Below are positions 1 to 8,181 of a DNA stretch of 64,000 nt, piece by piece. A program made the position numbers and the translations under genes. Within the stretch, counting starts at the first letter, position 1. Each line of letters opens with the position of its first letter. The DNA is from UBA1046 sp012511325 (lineage in GTDB: Bacteria; Bacillota; Clostridia; Saccharofermentanales; DTU023), in contig JBMNJZ010000001.1 in NCBI GenBank assembly GCA_050951925.1, positions 1,612,001 through 1,676,000 on the forward strand, read 5' to 3'. Below the pieces are notes generated by a model. It worked only from the letters and a program-made list of their open reading frames with translations. It had not been told where the DNA came from and did not search any database.

Positions 1-939
1 ATAGGGCTCATAGACATCCTCGATCGTGCCGGGATCTTCGCCGGTAGTGGCGGCCAGAGTATCCAGTCCCACCGGACCGCCGTGATAGATTTCGGCCATG
101 GCCAGCATAACCCTTCTATCCGTATTGTCGAGTCCTTTCTCATCGATTTCCAAGGCAGCAAGGCCGACACTGCAGATATCTCTGTCAATGACGCCACAAC
201 CTTTGACTTGGGCAAAATCCCGCATCCGACGCAAAAGGCGAATGGCAATGCGCGGTGTGCCGCGGCAGCGACCGGATAGAATTTCCAGTCCATCCCGATC
301 AATACCGATCGAAAGCAGGGCTGCGTTACGCTTGAGAATCTCGGCTATTTCCTCCTCCGAGTATAGCTCCAGGCGGTGAATCATGCCGAAGCGATCGCGC
401 AAAGGCGAAGTCAGGAGGCCTGCTCTGGTTGTAGCTCCAATCAGCGTAAATGGCGGCAAATCAAGTCTGATCGAACGGGCAGCCGGCCCTTTGCCGATCA
501 TAATATCCAAAGCAAAATCCTCCATCGCCGGATAGAGAATTTCCTCCACCGCATGGTTCAGACGATGGACTTCATCAATGAAGAGCACATCATGCTCTTC
601 CAAATTAGTCAAGATAGCAGCCAGTTCACCTTGACGCTCAATCGCCGGACCGGAGGTCACACGCATCTGCACCCCCAGCTCATTGGCAATAATGCCGGCC
701 AAAGTTGTTTTACCAAGACCCGGCGGGCCATAAAGAAGCACATGATCCAGAGCCTCTCCCCTTTCCAGGGCAGCTTTAATATAGACCCTCAGATTGTCTT
801 TGATCCTGGACTGTCCGGCGTATTCGGCCAGAGTCCTGGGGCGCATACTGACTTCATCTTTGTCTTCCATCAGATGCTTGCGGGACAAGATGCGTTCTTC
901 TTCCTGGTCTTCATCCATCTGGCTGAAAATATTATACAA
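1..939 (-). CDS. ruvB: Holliday junction branch-migration helicase RuvB (partial, C-terminus cut by window edge)
   Basis: RuvB is the AAA+ motor that drives Holliday junction migration on the RuvA scaffold. The minus-strand frame is open from 939 to base 1 (313 codons). It reads through a Walker A (GPPGLGKTT), a Walker B with IDEVH, the sensor GATTRAGLL and the arginine-finger region PLRDRFG. It then enters the winged-helix domain, so roughly the last 20-35 residues lie outside the window. I place the start at a TTG (939-937) because GGGGAGG lies just upstream; an in-frame ATG at 918 is the alternative. It follows ruvA by 32 bases in a ruvC-ruvA-ruvB run. Identification is secure; the start codon is inferred. 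Confidence 0.95.
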   Translation of the reverse strand, partial: MYNIFSQMDEDQEEERILSRKHLMEDKDEVSMRPRTLAEYAGQSRIKDNLRVYIKAALERGEALDHVLLYGPPGLGKTTLAGIIANELGVQMRVTSGPAIERQGELAAILTNLEEHDVLFIDEVHRLNHAVEEILYPAMEDFALDIMIGKGPAARSIRLDLPPFTLIGATTRAGLLTSPLRDRFGMIHRLELYSEEEIAEILKRNAALLSIGIDRDGLEILSGRCRGTPRIAIRLLRRMRDFAQVKGCGVIDRDICSVGLAALEIDEKGLDNTDRRVMLAMAEIYHGGPVGLDTLAATTGEDPGTIEDVYEPY

Positions 940-971
940 AGCATTACCTCCCCATAATCCTGATCAATGGC

Positions 972-1577
972 TTACACCTTCATCGTCTTAAGCGCTTTGA
1001 GAATGACCGTCTCCAGACTGTCATCTTCTGTTCTGCCGCAGTTTTGCAGAGCCTGTCTCGCCTCCTGATTGCGGTAACCCAAAACCATCAAAGCGGATAT
1101 AGCCTGAGCATCAATAGAATCTGCAGCCAACGCCGGCGAAAACTCACTACTTGCCGGAGCCAAATCCAATTCCAATTGGCGCAGCTTGTCTTTGAGCTCC
1201 AAGATCAGGCGCTGAGCTCCTTTTTTGCCTATGCCTCTAATAGTAGTCAGAGTATTGACATCATCATTGAGAATCGCCAGGGCAAAAGCACCCGGAGAAA
1301 TCGAGCCGGTAATTGTGATGGCGACTTTGGGACCAATTCCCGATACTGTTTGCACCAGCCGGAACAGATTTTTTTCTTCTTCGCCGGGGAAACCGAACAG
1401 AGCCATTTGATCTTCCCGGACAGAAAGCTCAACCGGAATCTTGGCTGTTTCTCCCACGCCAGGCAGGGCATTGACCATCCCCGGGTGAATCTGAACCTCA
1501 TAACCTATACCGCCGGCCTCGACTACAAGATAGTCCGGTGTCTTAGCGATGATCTGGCCTTTAATATATGAATACAT
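972..1577 (-). CDS. ruvA: Holliday junction complex subunit RuvA
   Basis: RuvA forms the tetramer that holds the four-way junction and loads RuvB. The 201-residue product begins MYSYIKGQI, has the OB-fold N-terminus, then the helix-hairpin-helix stretch (VSGIGPKVAI and IRGIGKKGAQRLILELKDKL), a short variable linker and a C-terminal domain III (about 150-201) that contacts RuvB. Length is normal for the family. The frame stays open 14 codons further upstream, but AGGGAAG sits before the ATG at 1577 and homologues begin at this methionine. It lies between ruvC and ruvB on the same strand. Confidence 0.96.
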   Translation of the reverse strand: MYSYIKGQIIAKTPDYLVVEAGGIGYEVQIHPGMVNALPGVGETAKIPVELSVREDQMALFGFPGEEEKNLFRLVQTVSGIGPKVAITITGSISPGAFALAILNDDVNTLTTIRGIGKKGAQRLILELKDKLRQLELDLAPASSEFSPALAADSIDAQAISALMVLGYRNQEARQALQNCGRTEDDSLETVILKALKTMKV

Positions 1578-1689
1578 ATCACTTCCCTCATCTGTATACA
1601 GGAGCACTATAGGTAACACTTAATATCTATTGTACTATGAAAATAACCGAAAATAGTCTTTGTGTTAAGGCAGAGCACATCCGATCTTC

Positions 1690-2193
1690 TTATTGATAAC
1701 CGCCAACCGCCAGAGAATCAAGCCTATTGCCACTGTGCGCATGACAAATAGCCACCGCCAATGCATCGGCAGCATCATCGGGCTGGGGCGGTCGGGACAG
1801 CTTGAGCAGGATTCTGACCATTTCCTGAATTTGCACTTTCTCCGCCCGTCCATAGCCGGTAACTGCCATTTTGACCTGCAAGGGCGTGTATTCAAAAACC
1901 GGTATCCCGGCCTGAGCCGCAGCCAGGACAGCAACGCCTCTGGCCTGTGCCGTCCCGATCGCAGTCGTTGTATTGCGGCTAAAGAATAGTTCCTCAATCG
2001 CCAGGCAATCAGGCTTAAAATTGTCAATCAGCTGAGCCAGACCCTCGTGAATCGAGCGCAGACGCAAGGGGAAGTAGCTTTTGGCCTCTGATGAGACAAC
2101 ACCATAATCCAGAGCTTTCAGGATATTCCGCTCTTTAGCTATCACTCCGTAGCCGGTAATGGCATAGCCGGGATCGACACCCAGGATGATCAC
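1690..2193 (-). CDS. ruvC: Crossover junction endodeoxyribonuclease RuvC
   Basis: RuvC resolves Holliday junctions by paired nicks. The 167-residue protein has the RNase H-like fold signature: LGVDPG at the N-terminus (Asp7), AIEELFF in the middle (Glu) and the late acidic pair PDDAADALAVA. These supply the metal-binding acidic residues. The start codon is GTG at 2193, with only a weak GTGAG upstream. It is the first gene of the ruvC-ruvA-ruvB set, and the LCP gene ends 17 bases before it, so the two may be cotranscribed. Length is normal. Confidence 0.96.
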   Translation of the reverse strand: MIILGVDPGYAITGYGVIAKERNILKALDYGVVSSEAKSYFPLRLRSIHEGLAQLIDNFKPDCLAIEELFFSRNTTTAIGTAQARGVAVLAAAQAGIPVFEYTPLQVKMAVTGYGRAEKVQIQEMVRILLKLSRPPQPDDAADALAVAICHAHSGNRLDSLAVGGYQ

Positions 2194-2210
2194 AACAAAC
2201 TCACGCCCTT

Positions 2211-3194
2211 TTACTGCTCGATAAAGGCTTTGATCGCCTCAATATTCTTGACCCAGTCAATTTTATAAATATCCTGACCATTCTTGGCCTTGGTTTTGGC
2301 ATCATACCGTTCGAGAGGAACAAACATCTGATCAATCTCATATTTGCGGTATTCCAGTACTTTAAGCAGATGACCCTGCAGTTGTCCGGGAGTGAGATTG
2401 GTTTCCAGATTCCTCATAATATCCTCCAGCACTTTGGGCAAAGAGGTTGGACTCATGGACCGCATTTTCTTGATCAGGGCTTCAATGACTGTCCTTTGGC
2501 GGCCCATCCGCTTCCAATCGCTGTCCAGTTTGCGAATCCGGGAATACGCCAGACAAGCATCACCATTCAGCAACTGTTTTCCGGCTTTTAACTGAAAGCC
2601 CTGCTTCTTTAGATGAGAAACCTCAGCCGCTGACAGCTCAATCTCCACGCCGCCAACCCGATCGACTACTTTAACAAAACTTACAAAATCAACTTTGATA
2701 TAATTTTGCACATCAATTCGGAAATTTCTTTGGATCGTCTTCAACAACAAGCGCGGACCGCCCCAGGTATGTGACGCATTGAGTGTATAATTCGGCGACC
2801 AGTAACTCTTATAGCGCGGATCCGGCTCCTTGGGGATACTGACCCAGATGTAGCGCTGAAAGGATGTCAAATGAAATTTCTCGGTCTTTTCGTTGATAGA
2901 AAGCAGAATCATACTGTCTGAACGCCCGTAGGATTTGTCATCGCGGCGATCCGAACCGATCAACATAATATTGTGGATCCGGGGATTGCTATAGACCGGA
3001 ATCTTCATCCCCTCTTTCATCTCGGGCTCCACATCAGGAAGCTGATCCAGATTGGTCTCAATAGGAATCGTACCCTCTGTGTCATAAGTCGGCAAACTCA
3101 AGAGATACCTGCTATAACCGAAAACAAAGGCCACCGCTGATAACACTATGCCCACTACTAAACCCAGAGTTATAGCGATCTTACTTTTTTTCAT
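2211..3194 (-). CDS. LytR-CpsA-Psr (LCP) family wall-polymer transferase
   Basis: LCP proteins move undecaprenyl-linked glycopolymers onto peptidoglycan outside the membrane. The 327-residue product has a short cytoplasmic Lys-rich N-terminus, one membrane anchor (about 5-28) and an extracellular LCP domain. Visible family motifs are IMLIGSDRRDD, SDSMILLSINEKTEK, the central VDRVGGVEIE and LAYSRIRKLDSDWKRMGRQR, which hold the Arg and Asp residues that bind pyrophosphate. GGAGGAATT precedes the ATG. It follows the rpsT terminator and precedes ruvC by 17 bases. The exact polymer carried cannot be told from sequence. Confidence 0.93.
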   Translation of the reverse strand: MKKSKIAITLGLVVGIVLSAVAFVFGYSRYLLSLPTYDTEGTIPIETNLDQLPDVEPEMKEGMKIPVYSNPRIHNIMLIGSDRRDDKSYGRSDSMILLSINEKTEKFHLTSFQRYIWVSIPKEPDPRYKSYWSPNYTLNASHTWGGPRLLLKTIQRNFRIDVQNYIKVDFVSFVKVVDRVGGVEIELSAAEVSHLKKQGFQLKAGKQLLNGDACLAYSRIRKLDSDWKRMGRQRTVIEALIKKMRSMSPTSLPKVLEDIMRNLETNLTPGQLQGHLLKVLEYRKYEIDQMFVPLERYDAKTKAKNGQDIYKIDWVKNIEAIKAFIEQ

Positions 3195-3238
3195 AATTCC
3201 TCCGCGCCTTCATACGCTACAGTATTGTATTCTATCAC

Positions 3239-3267
3239 AAAAAAGCCGCTTCTTTGTGAAGCGGCTA
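3239..3267 (-). terminator. Rho-independent terminator of rpsT
   Basis: A perfect 9-bp stem (AGCCGCTTC / GAAGCGGCT) with a 5-base loop spans 3245-3267 and is followed on the minus strand by a run of seven T. It lies about 60 bases past the rpsT stop and before the LCP gene. Confidence 0.93.
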
Positions 3268-3327
3268 TTATTAATAATTAGATTCTGAATCGGCTTGAGT
3301 CATTATAGACTCCCGCAATCTAAAGCA

Positions 3328-3594
3328 CTAAGCTTCACGAGAATCATTAGCCAGCCTGGCCAGCCGGGACTTCCTCCTGGCAGCCGTATTTTTGGAGATC
3401 AGACCGTTGGTGGCGGCCCGGTCTAGATCGGCCTGGGTCTTTCTCAGCATTTCGCCGGCATTATCTGCAGCAGACTCGATTGCCAGAACTGTTTTCTTAA
3501 TCTGGGTTCTCAGCGCACTTTTTTTGCGTTTATTGACCATTGCTCTGGCTTGGTTGCTCTTAGCGCGCTTGATCGACGACTTAATATTTGCCAT
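3328..3594 (-). CDS. rpsT: 30S ribosomal protein bS20
   Basis: Primary 16S rRNA-binding protein of the small subunit. The 88-residue basic protein starts MANIKSSIKRAKSNQARAMV and ends with the usual AARRKSRLARL helix, the full family length. The open frame extends 21 codons upstream, but AGGAGGTGAAGGA sits directly before the ATG at 3594, which fixes the start. It has its own terminator downstream and looks monocistronic. Confidence 0.97.
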   Translation of the reverse strand: MANIKSSIKRAKSNQARAMVNKRKKSALRTQIKKTVLAIESAADNAGEMLRKTQADLDRAATNGLISKNTAARRKSRLARLANDSREA

Positions 3595-3686
3595 TCCTTC
3601 ACCTCCTGCAGTATTTTTAACGAACTGCATTCTACCATGTTGCTCAAGGCCATGCAAGTCAAAACAACTTTAGATTCGAATCGGTC

Positions 3687-5429
3687 TCAGCTGACTCTCT
3701 CCAGATAATACTTTTTGCCCACTGTATTCAACAGCAAGATGCTGGCCACAAAGAGTAAGATATTGCCCCCGCTGATAACAGCCAAAACTGCAATCAGATC
3801 GCCACCCAATTTTTTCGCCAACAGAACCGCGCCAACCAAGAGACCTCCAACCACAAGCGACATCAGCATAGACTTAAATATATTCATATTTTGCTTAGCA
3901 ACCTGTTGCTCCGAATTCCATTCCAGGAAGGGTTTGTTTAGATCAATGATAAAAGCCAGATTATTGACAGTCAGAGGCAAGAAAACAAATATAATCAGCA
4001 GCGCCGGTTGAAAGTAAATACTAAAAGGCAAAACAACAAATACTGCGATGACAAGCGGCAACCAGGCCAACAAAGAAATAATTCCACCAACGAACAGCTT
4101 GGCCAGAAAGACAGTACTGATTCTTAGTGGCCATGATTTCAGCATATCAGCTCCCCTGCCTTCGCGGGAAATGGCCGTCGGCATACAGGTATTAGTACTG
4201 GATAAGAAAGCCGTAACCCCCAGCGCTACCATGAAAATTATCGGCAGGACAGTTTCTTTGGATTCCGACGCAAAAACAATTGTCATCCGTGCTTTCAAGC
4301 TTGAAAGATCCTGACCCTTTTGCAAAAAGGAGAAAGCCATGGTGCCGAAAACGGAAATAATCATGATGACGGGAAAGGCCAGAATATTCATCAAGAAAGT
4401 TGGTGAGCGATAGAGCATCTTAAATTCCCTGCTGACCATATTGGGCAGGTCTTTCCCGGTTTGACGCAGGCTGTGCCATTCTTTAGTCGTCATCGGCTTA
4501 TGAGCATGACCGGTAGCTCTGCTCTCCCTGGCCGCTCTAAGATAGAGCCGTGAGGACAAAAGCACCAGTAAGATCACTAACCCCAGGGCAACAGCAATCA
4601 AACTCATGATCTTCAGAATTGAGCTCGCATTTTGAGGCAGAGAAATCGCTTCAATCGCGCGGTTCGACATCGGTACGACATATTGCAAAGCAACCGGCCC
4701 TGTTGTCGGCAATTCTGTATCCATATTAAAAGATCCCATATTGGACAAGACGAAAGCAAAAATACCGATAAACATCAGGACTTGAGTCACAATCATGAAA
4801 CGATCCTTGCTCTTGGCAAAGACTGCCGTCCGCATCATCAATAAAATCAGGATGGCATCCAGACACATCGGAATCACGGCTCCGAAAATCAGAGTTAAAA
4901 AGGCATAGAGATAATAGATGGGCGACATCCCCAGCATATAGCCCAAAATAACCGTGGCAGGCAAAGTCAAAGCTAAGGGGATTACCAGAGAAAAGATATA
5001 TAGATTGGCAAGTTTTGCGGCTACTATTGTGCTCGGCTTTAATGGCAAAGCCAGAAGAGTATCCAGGTCCTCGGCAAAGAAAAAGATGCCGGCGGCATAA
5101 AAAAAGCCCATGCCCAGCAGCATAAAGAAACCGGGCAAATACAATTGGGTAAGGCTGGCTTGAAATGCGGCCAGCAAGGCCGGGTCGGCCGCCGGATTGC
5201 CGGCATCAAAACCCATAGCCAGCAATTGTTTGGCAACATAGTAGCCGTTAATACCAAAGGCAAAAACCATATAAGCGAAAATAACCATCCCCAGCAAGAT
5301 CTTTTTTGTCCGGTCGAGACCACGGGAGAATAAAGTCAGTTTTTTGCCTTTCTTCGACTCTCTCATTTCCAGACCAAAGACATCAGAGCCTTTGACCAGC
5401 GCCTTGGTTAAGATCCACCATTTTTTCAT
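3687..5429 (-). CDS. ABC exporter permease, multi-membrane
   Basis: Membrane partner of the ATPase that ends 26 bases upstream. About 580 residues with a first hydrophobic block near residues 50-220 (four to five predicted spans), a soluble loop carrying an Arg/Lys-rich stretch near 310-350, and a second block from about 350 to the end. This two-bundle plan resembles large ABC-2-like permeases with 12 or more spans. No substrate can be named. The frame opens at a TTG (5459) overlapping the ATPase stop, but the ATG at 5429 has AAGGGGA upstream and continues MKKWWILTKALVKGSD, so I prefer it. Confidence 0.88.
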   Translation of the reverse strand: MKKWWILTKALVKGSDVFGLEMRESKKGKKLTLFSRGLDRTKKILLGMVIFAYMVFAFGINGYYVAKQLLAMGFDAGNPAADPALLAAFQASLTQLYLPGFFMLLGMGFFYAAGIFFFAEDLDTLLALPLKPSTIVAAKLANLYIFSLVIPLALTLPATVILGYMLGMSPIYYLYAFLTLIFGAVIPMCLDAILILLMMRTAVFAKSKDRFMIVTQVLMFIGIFAFVLSNMGSFNMDTELPTTGPVALQYVVPMSNRAIEAISLPQNASSILKIMSLIAVALGLVILLVLLSSRLYLRAARESRATGHAHKPMTTKEWHSLRQTGKDLPNMVSREFKMLYRSPTFLMNILAFPVIMIISVFGTMAFSFLQKGQDLSSLKARMTIVFASESKETVLPIIFMVALGVTAFLSSTNTCMPTAISREGRGADMLKSWPLRISTVFLAKLFVGGIISLLAWLPLVIAVFVVLPFSIYFQPALLIIFVFLPLTVNNLAFIIDLNKPFLEWNSEQQVAKQNMNIFKSMLMSLVVGGLLVGAVLLAKKLGGDLIAVLAVISGGNILLFVASILLLNTVGKKYYLERVS

Positions 5430-5455
5430 TCCGGATTCCCCTTCAATCCCGCACT

Positions 5456-6220
5456 TCAATGAGAGATAGGAAAGTTATTGTCTTCAGGCAAATGAAAGCT
5501 CTCATCCGTAAGTTCAAGGAACATTTCTTCTAAGCTGGCATTTTCTTTGAAATGGTCTCTCATTTCTTTAATCGTACCGCAGAAGATAAGCCTGCCTTTG
5601 TCGATTATTCCTACCCGATCACAAATCTTCTCCGCAACTTCCAGCACATGGGTCGAAAACAGAACCGTCAGATTGGCATCGGCATGTTGCCGCATCCGGT
5701 TCTTGAGATTAAAGCTGGAACGCGGATCGAGACCGGTCATCGGTTCATCCAGAATCCACACCGGAGGCTCACTGATCAGTGCGCCTATCAATACAATCTT
5801 CTGGCGCATACCGTGAGAATAACTGCTGATCTGATCATTGAGCACATCTGCCAAAGAATATTCTTCGGCCAGCTCCCTGATTCTGCTTTCCCGGACGGAC
5901 GGATCTATTTCATAGATATCAGCCATGAATTTTAAATACTCGATACCCTTGAATCTCAGAAAAACATTGGGGTCATCCGAGACAAAGGAAAATTGTTTTT
6001 TTGCTTCCAGGGGCCGGCTCAAGATCGAATAGCCGTTAATTGCAATCTCGCCGGCTGTAGGTTGCAAAATACCTGTAATCATTTTCAGACAGGTCGTTTT
6101 ACCCGCGCCGTTCGGCCCCAACAATCCAAATATCTCCCCCGGATAAATCTCCAGACTGAGATTATCTACAGCCTTTTTCTTACCGTCATAAGACTTGGTA
6201 ATTTTATCGAGTGTAATCAT
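5456..6220 (-). CDS. ABC transporter ATP-binding protein
   Basis: Energises the permease encoded immediately downstream. The 254 residues contain Walker A GPNGAGKTT (about 35-43), the Q-loop region FSFVSDDP (so not a canonical Gln), the signature SYSHGMRQK, Walker B VWILDEPMTGLDP and the H-loop STHVLE. The type is that of ABC-2 exporters (drug, bacteriocin, lipid or polymer export). The SD AAAGGGGG precedes the ATG. The altered signature (SHGM instead of SGGQ) is common in this subfamily. Confidence 0.94.
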   Translation of the reverse strand: MITLDKITKSYDGKKKAVDNLSLEIYPGEIFGLLGPNGAGKTTCLKMITGILQPTAGEIAINGYSILSRPLEAKKQFSFVSDDPNVFLRFKGIEYLKFMADIYEIDPSVRESRIRELAEEYSLADVLNDQISSYSHGMRQKIVLIGALISEPPVWILDEPMTGLDPRSSFNLKNRMRQHADANLTVLFSTHVLEVAEKICDRVGIIDKGRLIFCGTIKEMRDHFKENASLEEMFLELTDESFHLPEDNNFPISH

Positions 6221-6426
6221 CCCTGCCCCCTTTATCGTCCTTAACGGTGATAATGCCCTGTTGAGGGCAGCCCCGCCATCCAGCCCGATTATTTTATTCT
6301 AAGTCATCAGGCCGAATATACACAAGGAAGCGCCGCCGTTTTTACCAGAATTTAACAAGCTTTAACAAGTTAATGTAACAGATTTTCCTGTCTGATAGCC
6401 AATAATCTGTTATTATTGAGATCCAG

Positions 6427-8175
6427 ATGAGTAGCAATTATCCAATACAGTCAAGATCATCTTCTGCCAGATCGCGGAAGCAGAGAGCCCAGTGGGTCAA
6501 AGATAGTAAAAGCCCGGGGCTGCGAATTATCCCTCTGGGCGGCTTAAGAGAAGTCGGCAAAAATATGACCTGCTTCCAATTCATGGACGACCTGATTATC
6601 GTCGATTGCGGCCTGGCTTTCCCTGATGAGGATATGCCCGGTGTTGACATCATCATTCCGGATTTCAGTTATGTGCGTGAGAATAAAGACAAGTTGAGGG
6701 CCATCTTTATCACACATGGTCACGAAGATCATATCGGCGCTCTGCCTTGGTTCCTAAAAGAGTTCAATGTTCCGGTTTACGGCGATGCTATGACTATCAA
6801 ACTTGTCGAACGCAAACTCAAAGATCGCAGCTCGCAGGTCAAAGACCCCGACCTGCGTTTATTGCGTCCCGGTCAGAGGGTAGGAGCAGGACATTTCCAA
6901 GTTGAATCAATCCATGTCAATCACTCGATTGCCGACTCCAATGCCTTTGCTATTACTACGCCGCTGGGCGTTGTTCTGCACACCGGTGACTTCAAAATTG
7001 ATTACACCCCGCCTACCGGAACACCGATCAATTTAAGCCGCATTGCCGAGCTGGGACGCAAAGGTATCCTGGCTTTAATCTCAGATAGCACGAATATTGA
7101 GGTGCCGGGATCAACCATGTCTGAGCTGGCTATCGGCGAAAAATTCAAAGAACTCTTCGCCAAGGCATCCGGCAGGGTTTTTGTGGCCACATTTTCATCC
7201 AATGTCTATCGCTTGCAACAGGTTATCGATGCCGCTGAAGCGGAAGAACGCAAGGTCTGCTTACTTGGTCGCAGTATGCTGAATATCTTCGAAGTGGCAA
7301 ACAGCATTGGCTATCTCAGATATAAGGCCGATACGATTATTGACATCAATGCCCTGGATAATCATAAGCCGGAAGAGCTGGTCCTGATCACTACAGGCAG
7401 CCAAGGTGAACCCACGGCAGCCCTGAGTAAAATTGCCTTTGCCGAGCATAAAAATGTAGAGATAGTTGAAGGTGACACAATTATCTTGTCTTCCTCTATT
7501 ATCCCCGGAAATGAAAAGCCCATCTACCGAATGATTGATGAGCTGTATCGCCGGGGAGCAGATGTCATTTATGCCTCACTGGCAGACGTACATGTATCGG
7601 GCCATGCCTATCAGGAAGAATTGAAACTGATCTATCATCTGGCCCGGCCCAAATTTTTTATCCCGGCTCACGGCGAATATCGTCATTTGCATCTCCATTC
7701 CCAAATGGCACAGCAGATGGGACACCCGAAAGAGAAGATACTGCTCTTATCTAATGGCGATATCCTTGAGTTGAATCATAATGAATCACGCTTTATCGGA
7801 TTTACCGAAGGCGCGGGTGTATTGATTGACGGCTCGGGTATGGGGGATGTCGATAAATGGGTACTCAGGGATCGCTTGCGCTTAGCTGAGGATGGTGTTG
7901 TATCCGCCTTCATTGCGATCGACCCCGGCCAAAATATATTGCTCGGCCAGCCGGATATCATCGCCCGCGGCTTTATTTACGACAGTGAGATTGAAAGCAC
8001 CACACTTAGCTGCCGCAATCTGATTGAAAAATTAGTCGCCGAGGCCCAAGCCGAAAACAAATCCTTATCCCAGGCGCTAAAATCGGGGCGGCTGGAACAT
8101 GAACTCCGACGTTTGTTATTTGAGAAGACGAGAAGGCGTCCTGTCATCCTTATATCAGTAATTGAAATAAATTGA
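6427..8175 (+). CDS. rnj: Ribonuclease J
   Basis: A metallo-beta-lactamase/beta-CASP nuclease with 5'-exonuclease and endonuclease activity, central to RNA turnover in Gram-positives. It has 582 residues with a basic, Ser/Arg-rich N-terminal extension of about 30 residues before IIPLGGLREVGKNM. The zinc motif ITHGHEDHIGALP, the later HTGDFKID and SDSTN motifs, and the beta-CASP motifs GSQGEPTAALSKIA and VHVSGHAYQEELK are all present, followed by a C-terminal RNase J domain. No strong SD lies before the ATG (GAGATCCAG only). It is convergent with rel, separated by 6 bases and no visible terminator. Whether it acts as J1 or J2 is unclear. Confidence 0.95.
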   Translation: MSSNYPIQSRSSSARSRKQRAQWVKDSKSPGLRIIPLGGLREVGKNMTCFQFMDDLIIVDCGLAFPDEDMPGVDIIIPDFSYVRENKDKLRAIFITHGHEDHIGALPWFLKEFNVPVYGDAMTIKLVERKLKDRSSQVKDPDLRLLRPGQRVGAGHFQVESIHVNHSIADSNAFAITTPLGVVLHTGDFKIDYTPPTGTPINLSRIAELGRKGILALISDSTNIEVPGSTMSELAIGEKFKELFAKASGRVFVATFSSNVYRLQQVIDAAEAEERKVCLLGRSMLNIFEVANSIGYLRYKADTIIDINALDNHKPEELVLITTGSQGEPTAALSKIAFAEHKNVEIVEGDTIILSSSIIPGNEKPIYRMIDELYRRGADVIYASLADVHVSGHAYQEELKLIYHLARPKFFIPAHGEYRHLHLHSQMAQQMGHPKEKILLLSNGDILELNHNESRFIGFTEGAGVLIDGSGMGDVDKWVLRDRLRLAEDGVVSAFIAIDPGQNILLGQPDIIARGFIYDSEIESTTLSCRNLIEKLVAEAQAENKSLSQALKSGRLEHELRRLLFEKTRRRPVILISVIEIN

Positions 8176-8181
8176 ATTAAT

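Noticed and set aside
5429..5459. TTG start of the ABC permease overlapping the ATPase stop
   Set aside because: The ATG ten codons on has a proper SD and begins a typical basic N-terminus.
6340..6426. Repeated TTTAACAAG words before rnj as an operator
   Set aside because: Only two short copies in an AT-rich leader; this is expected by chance and no partner regulator is near.
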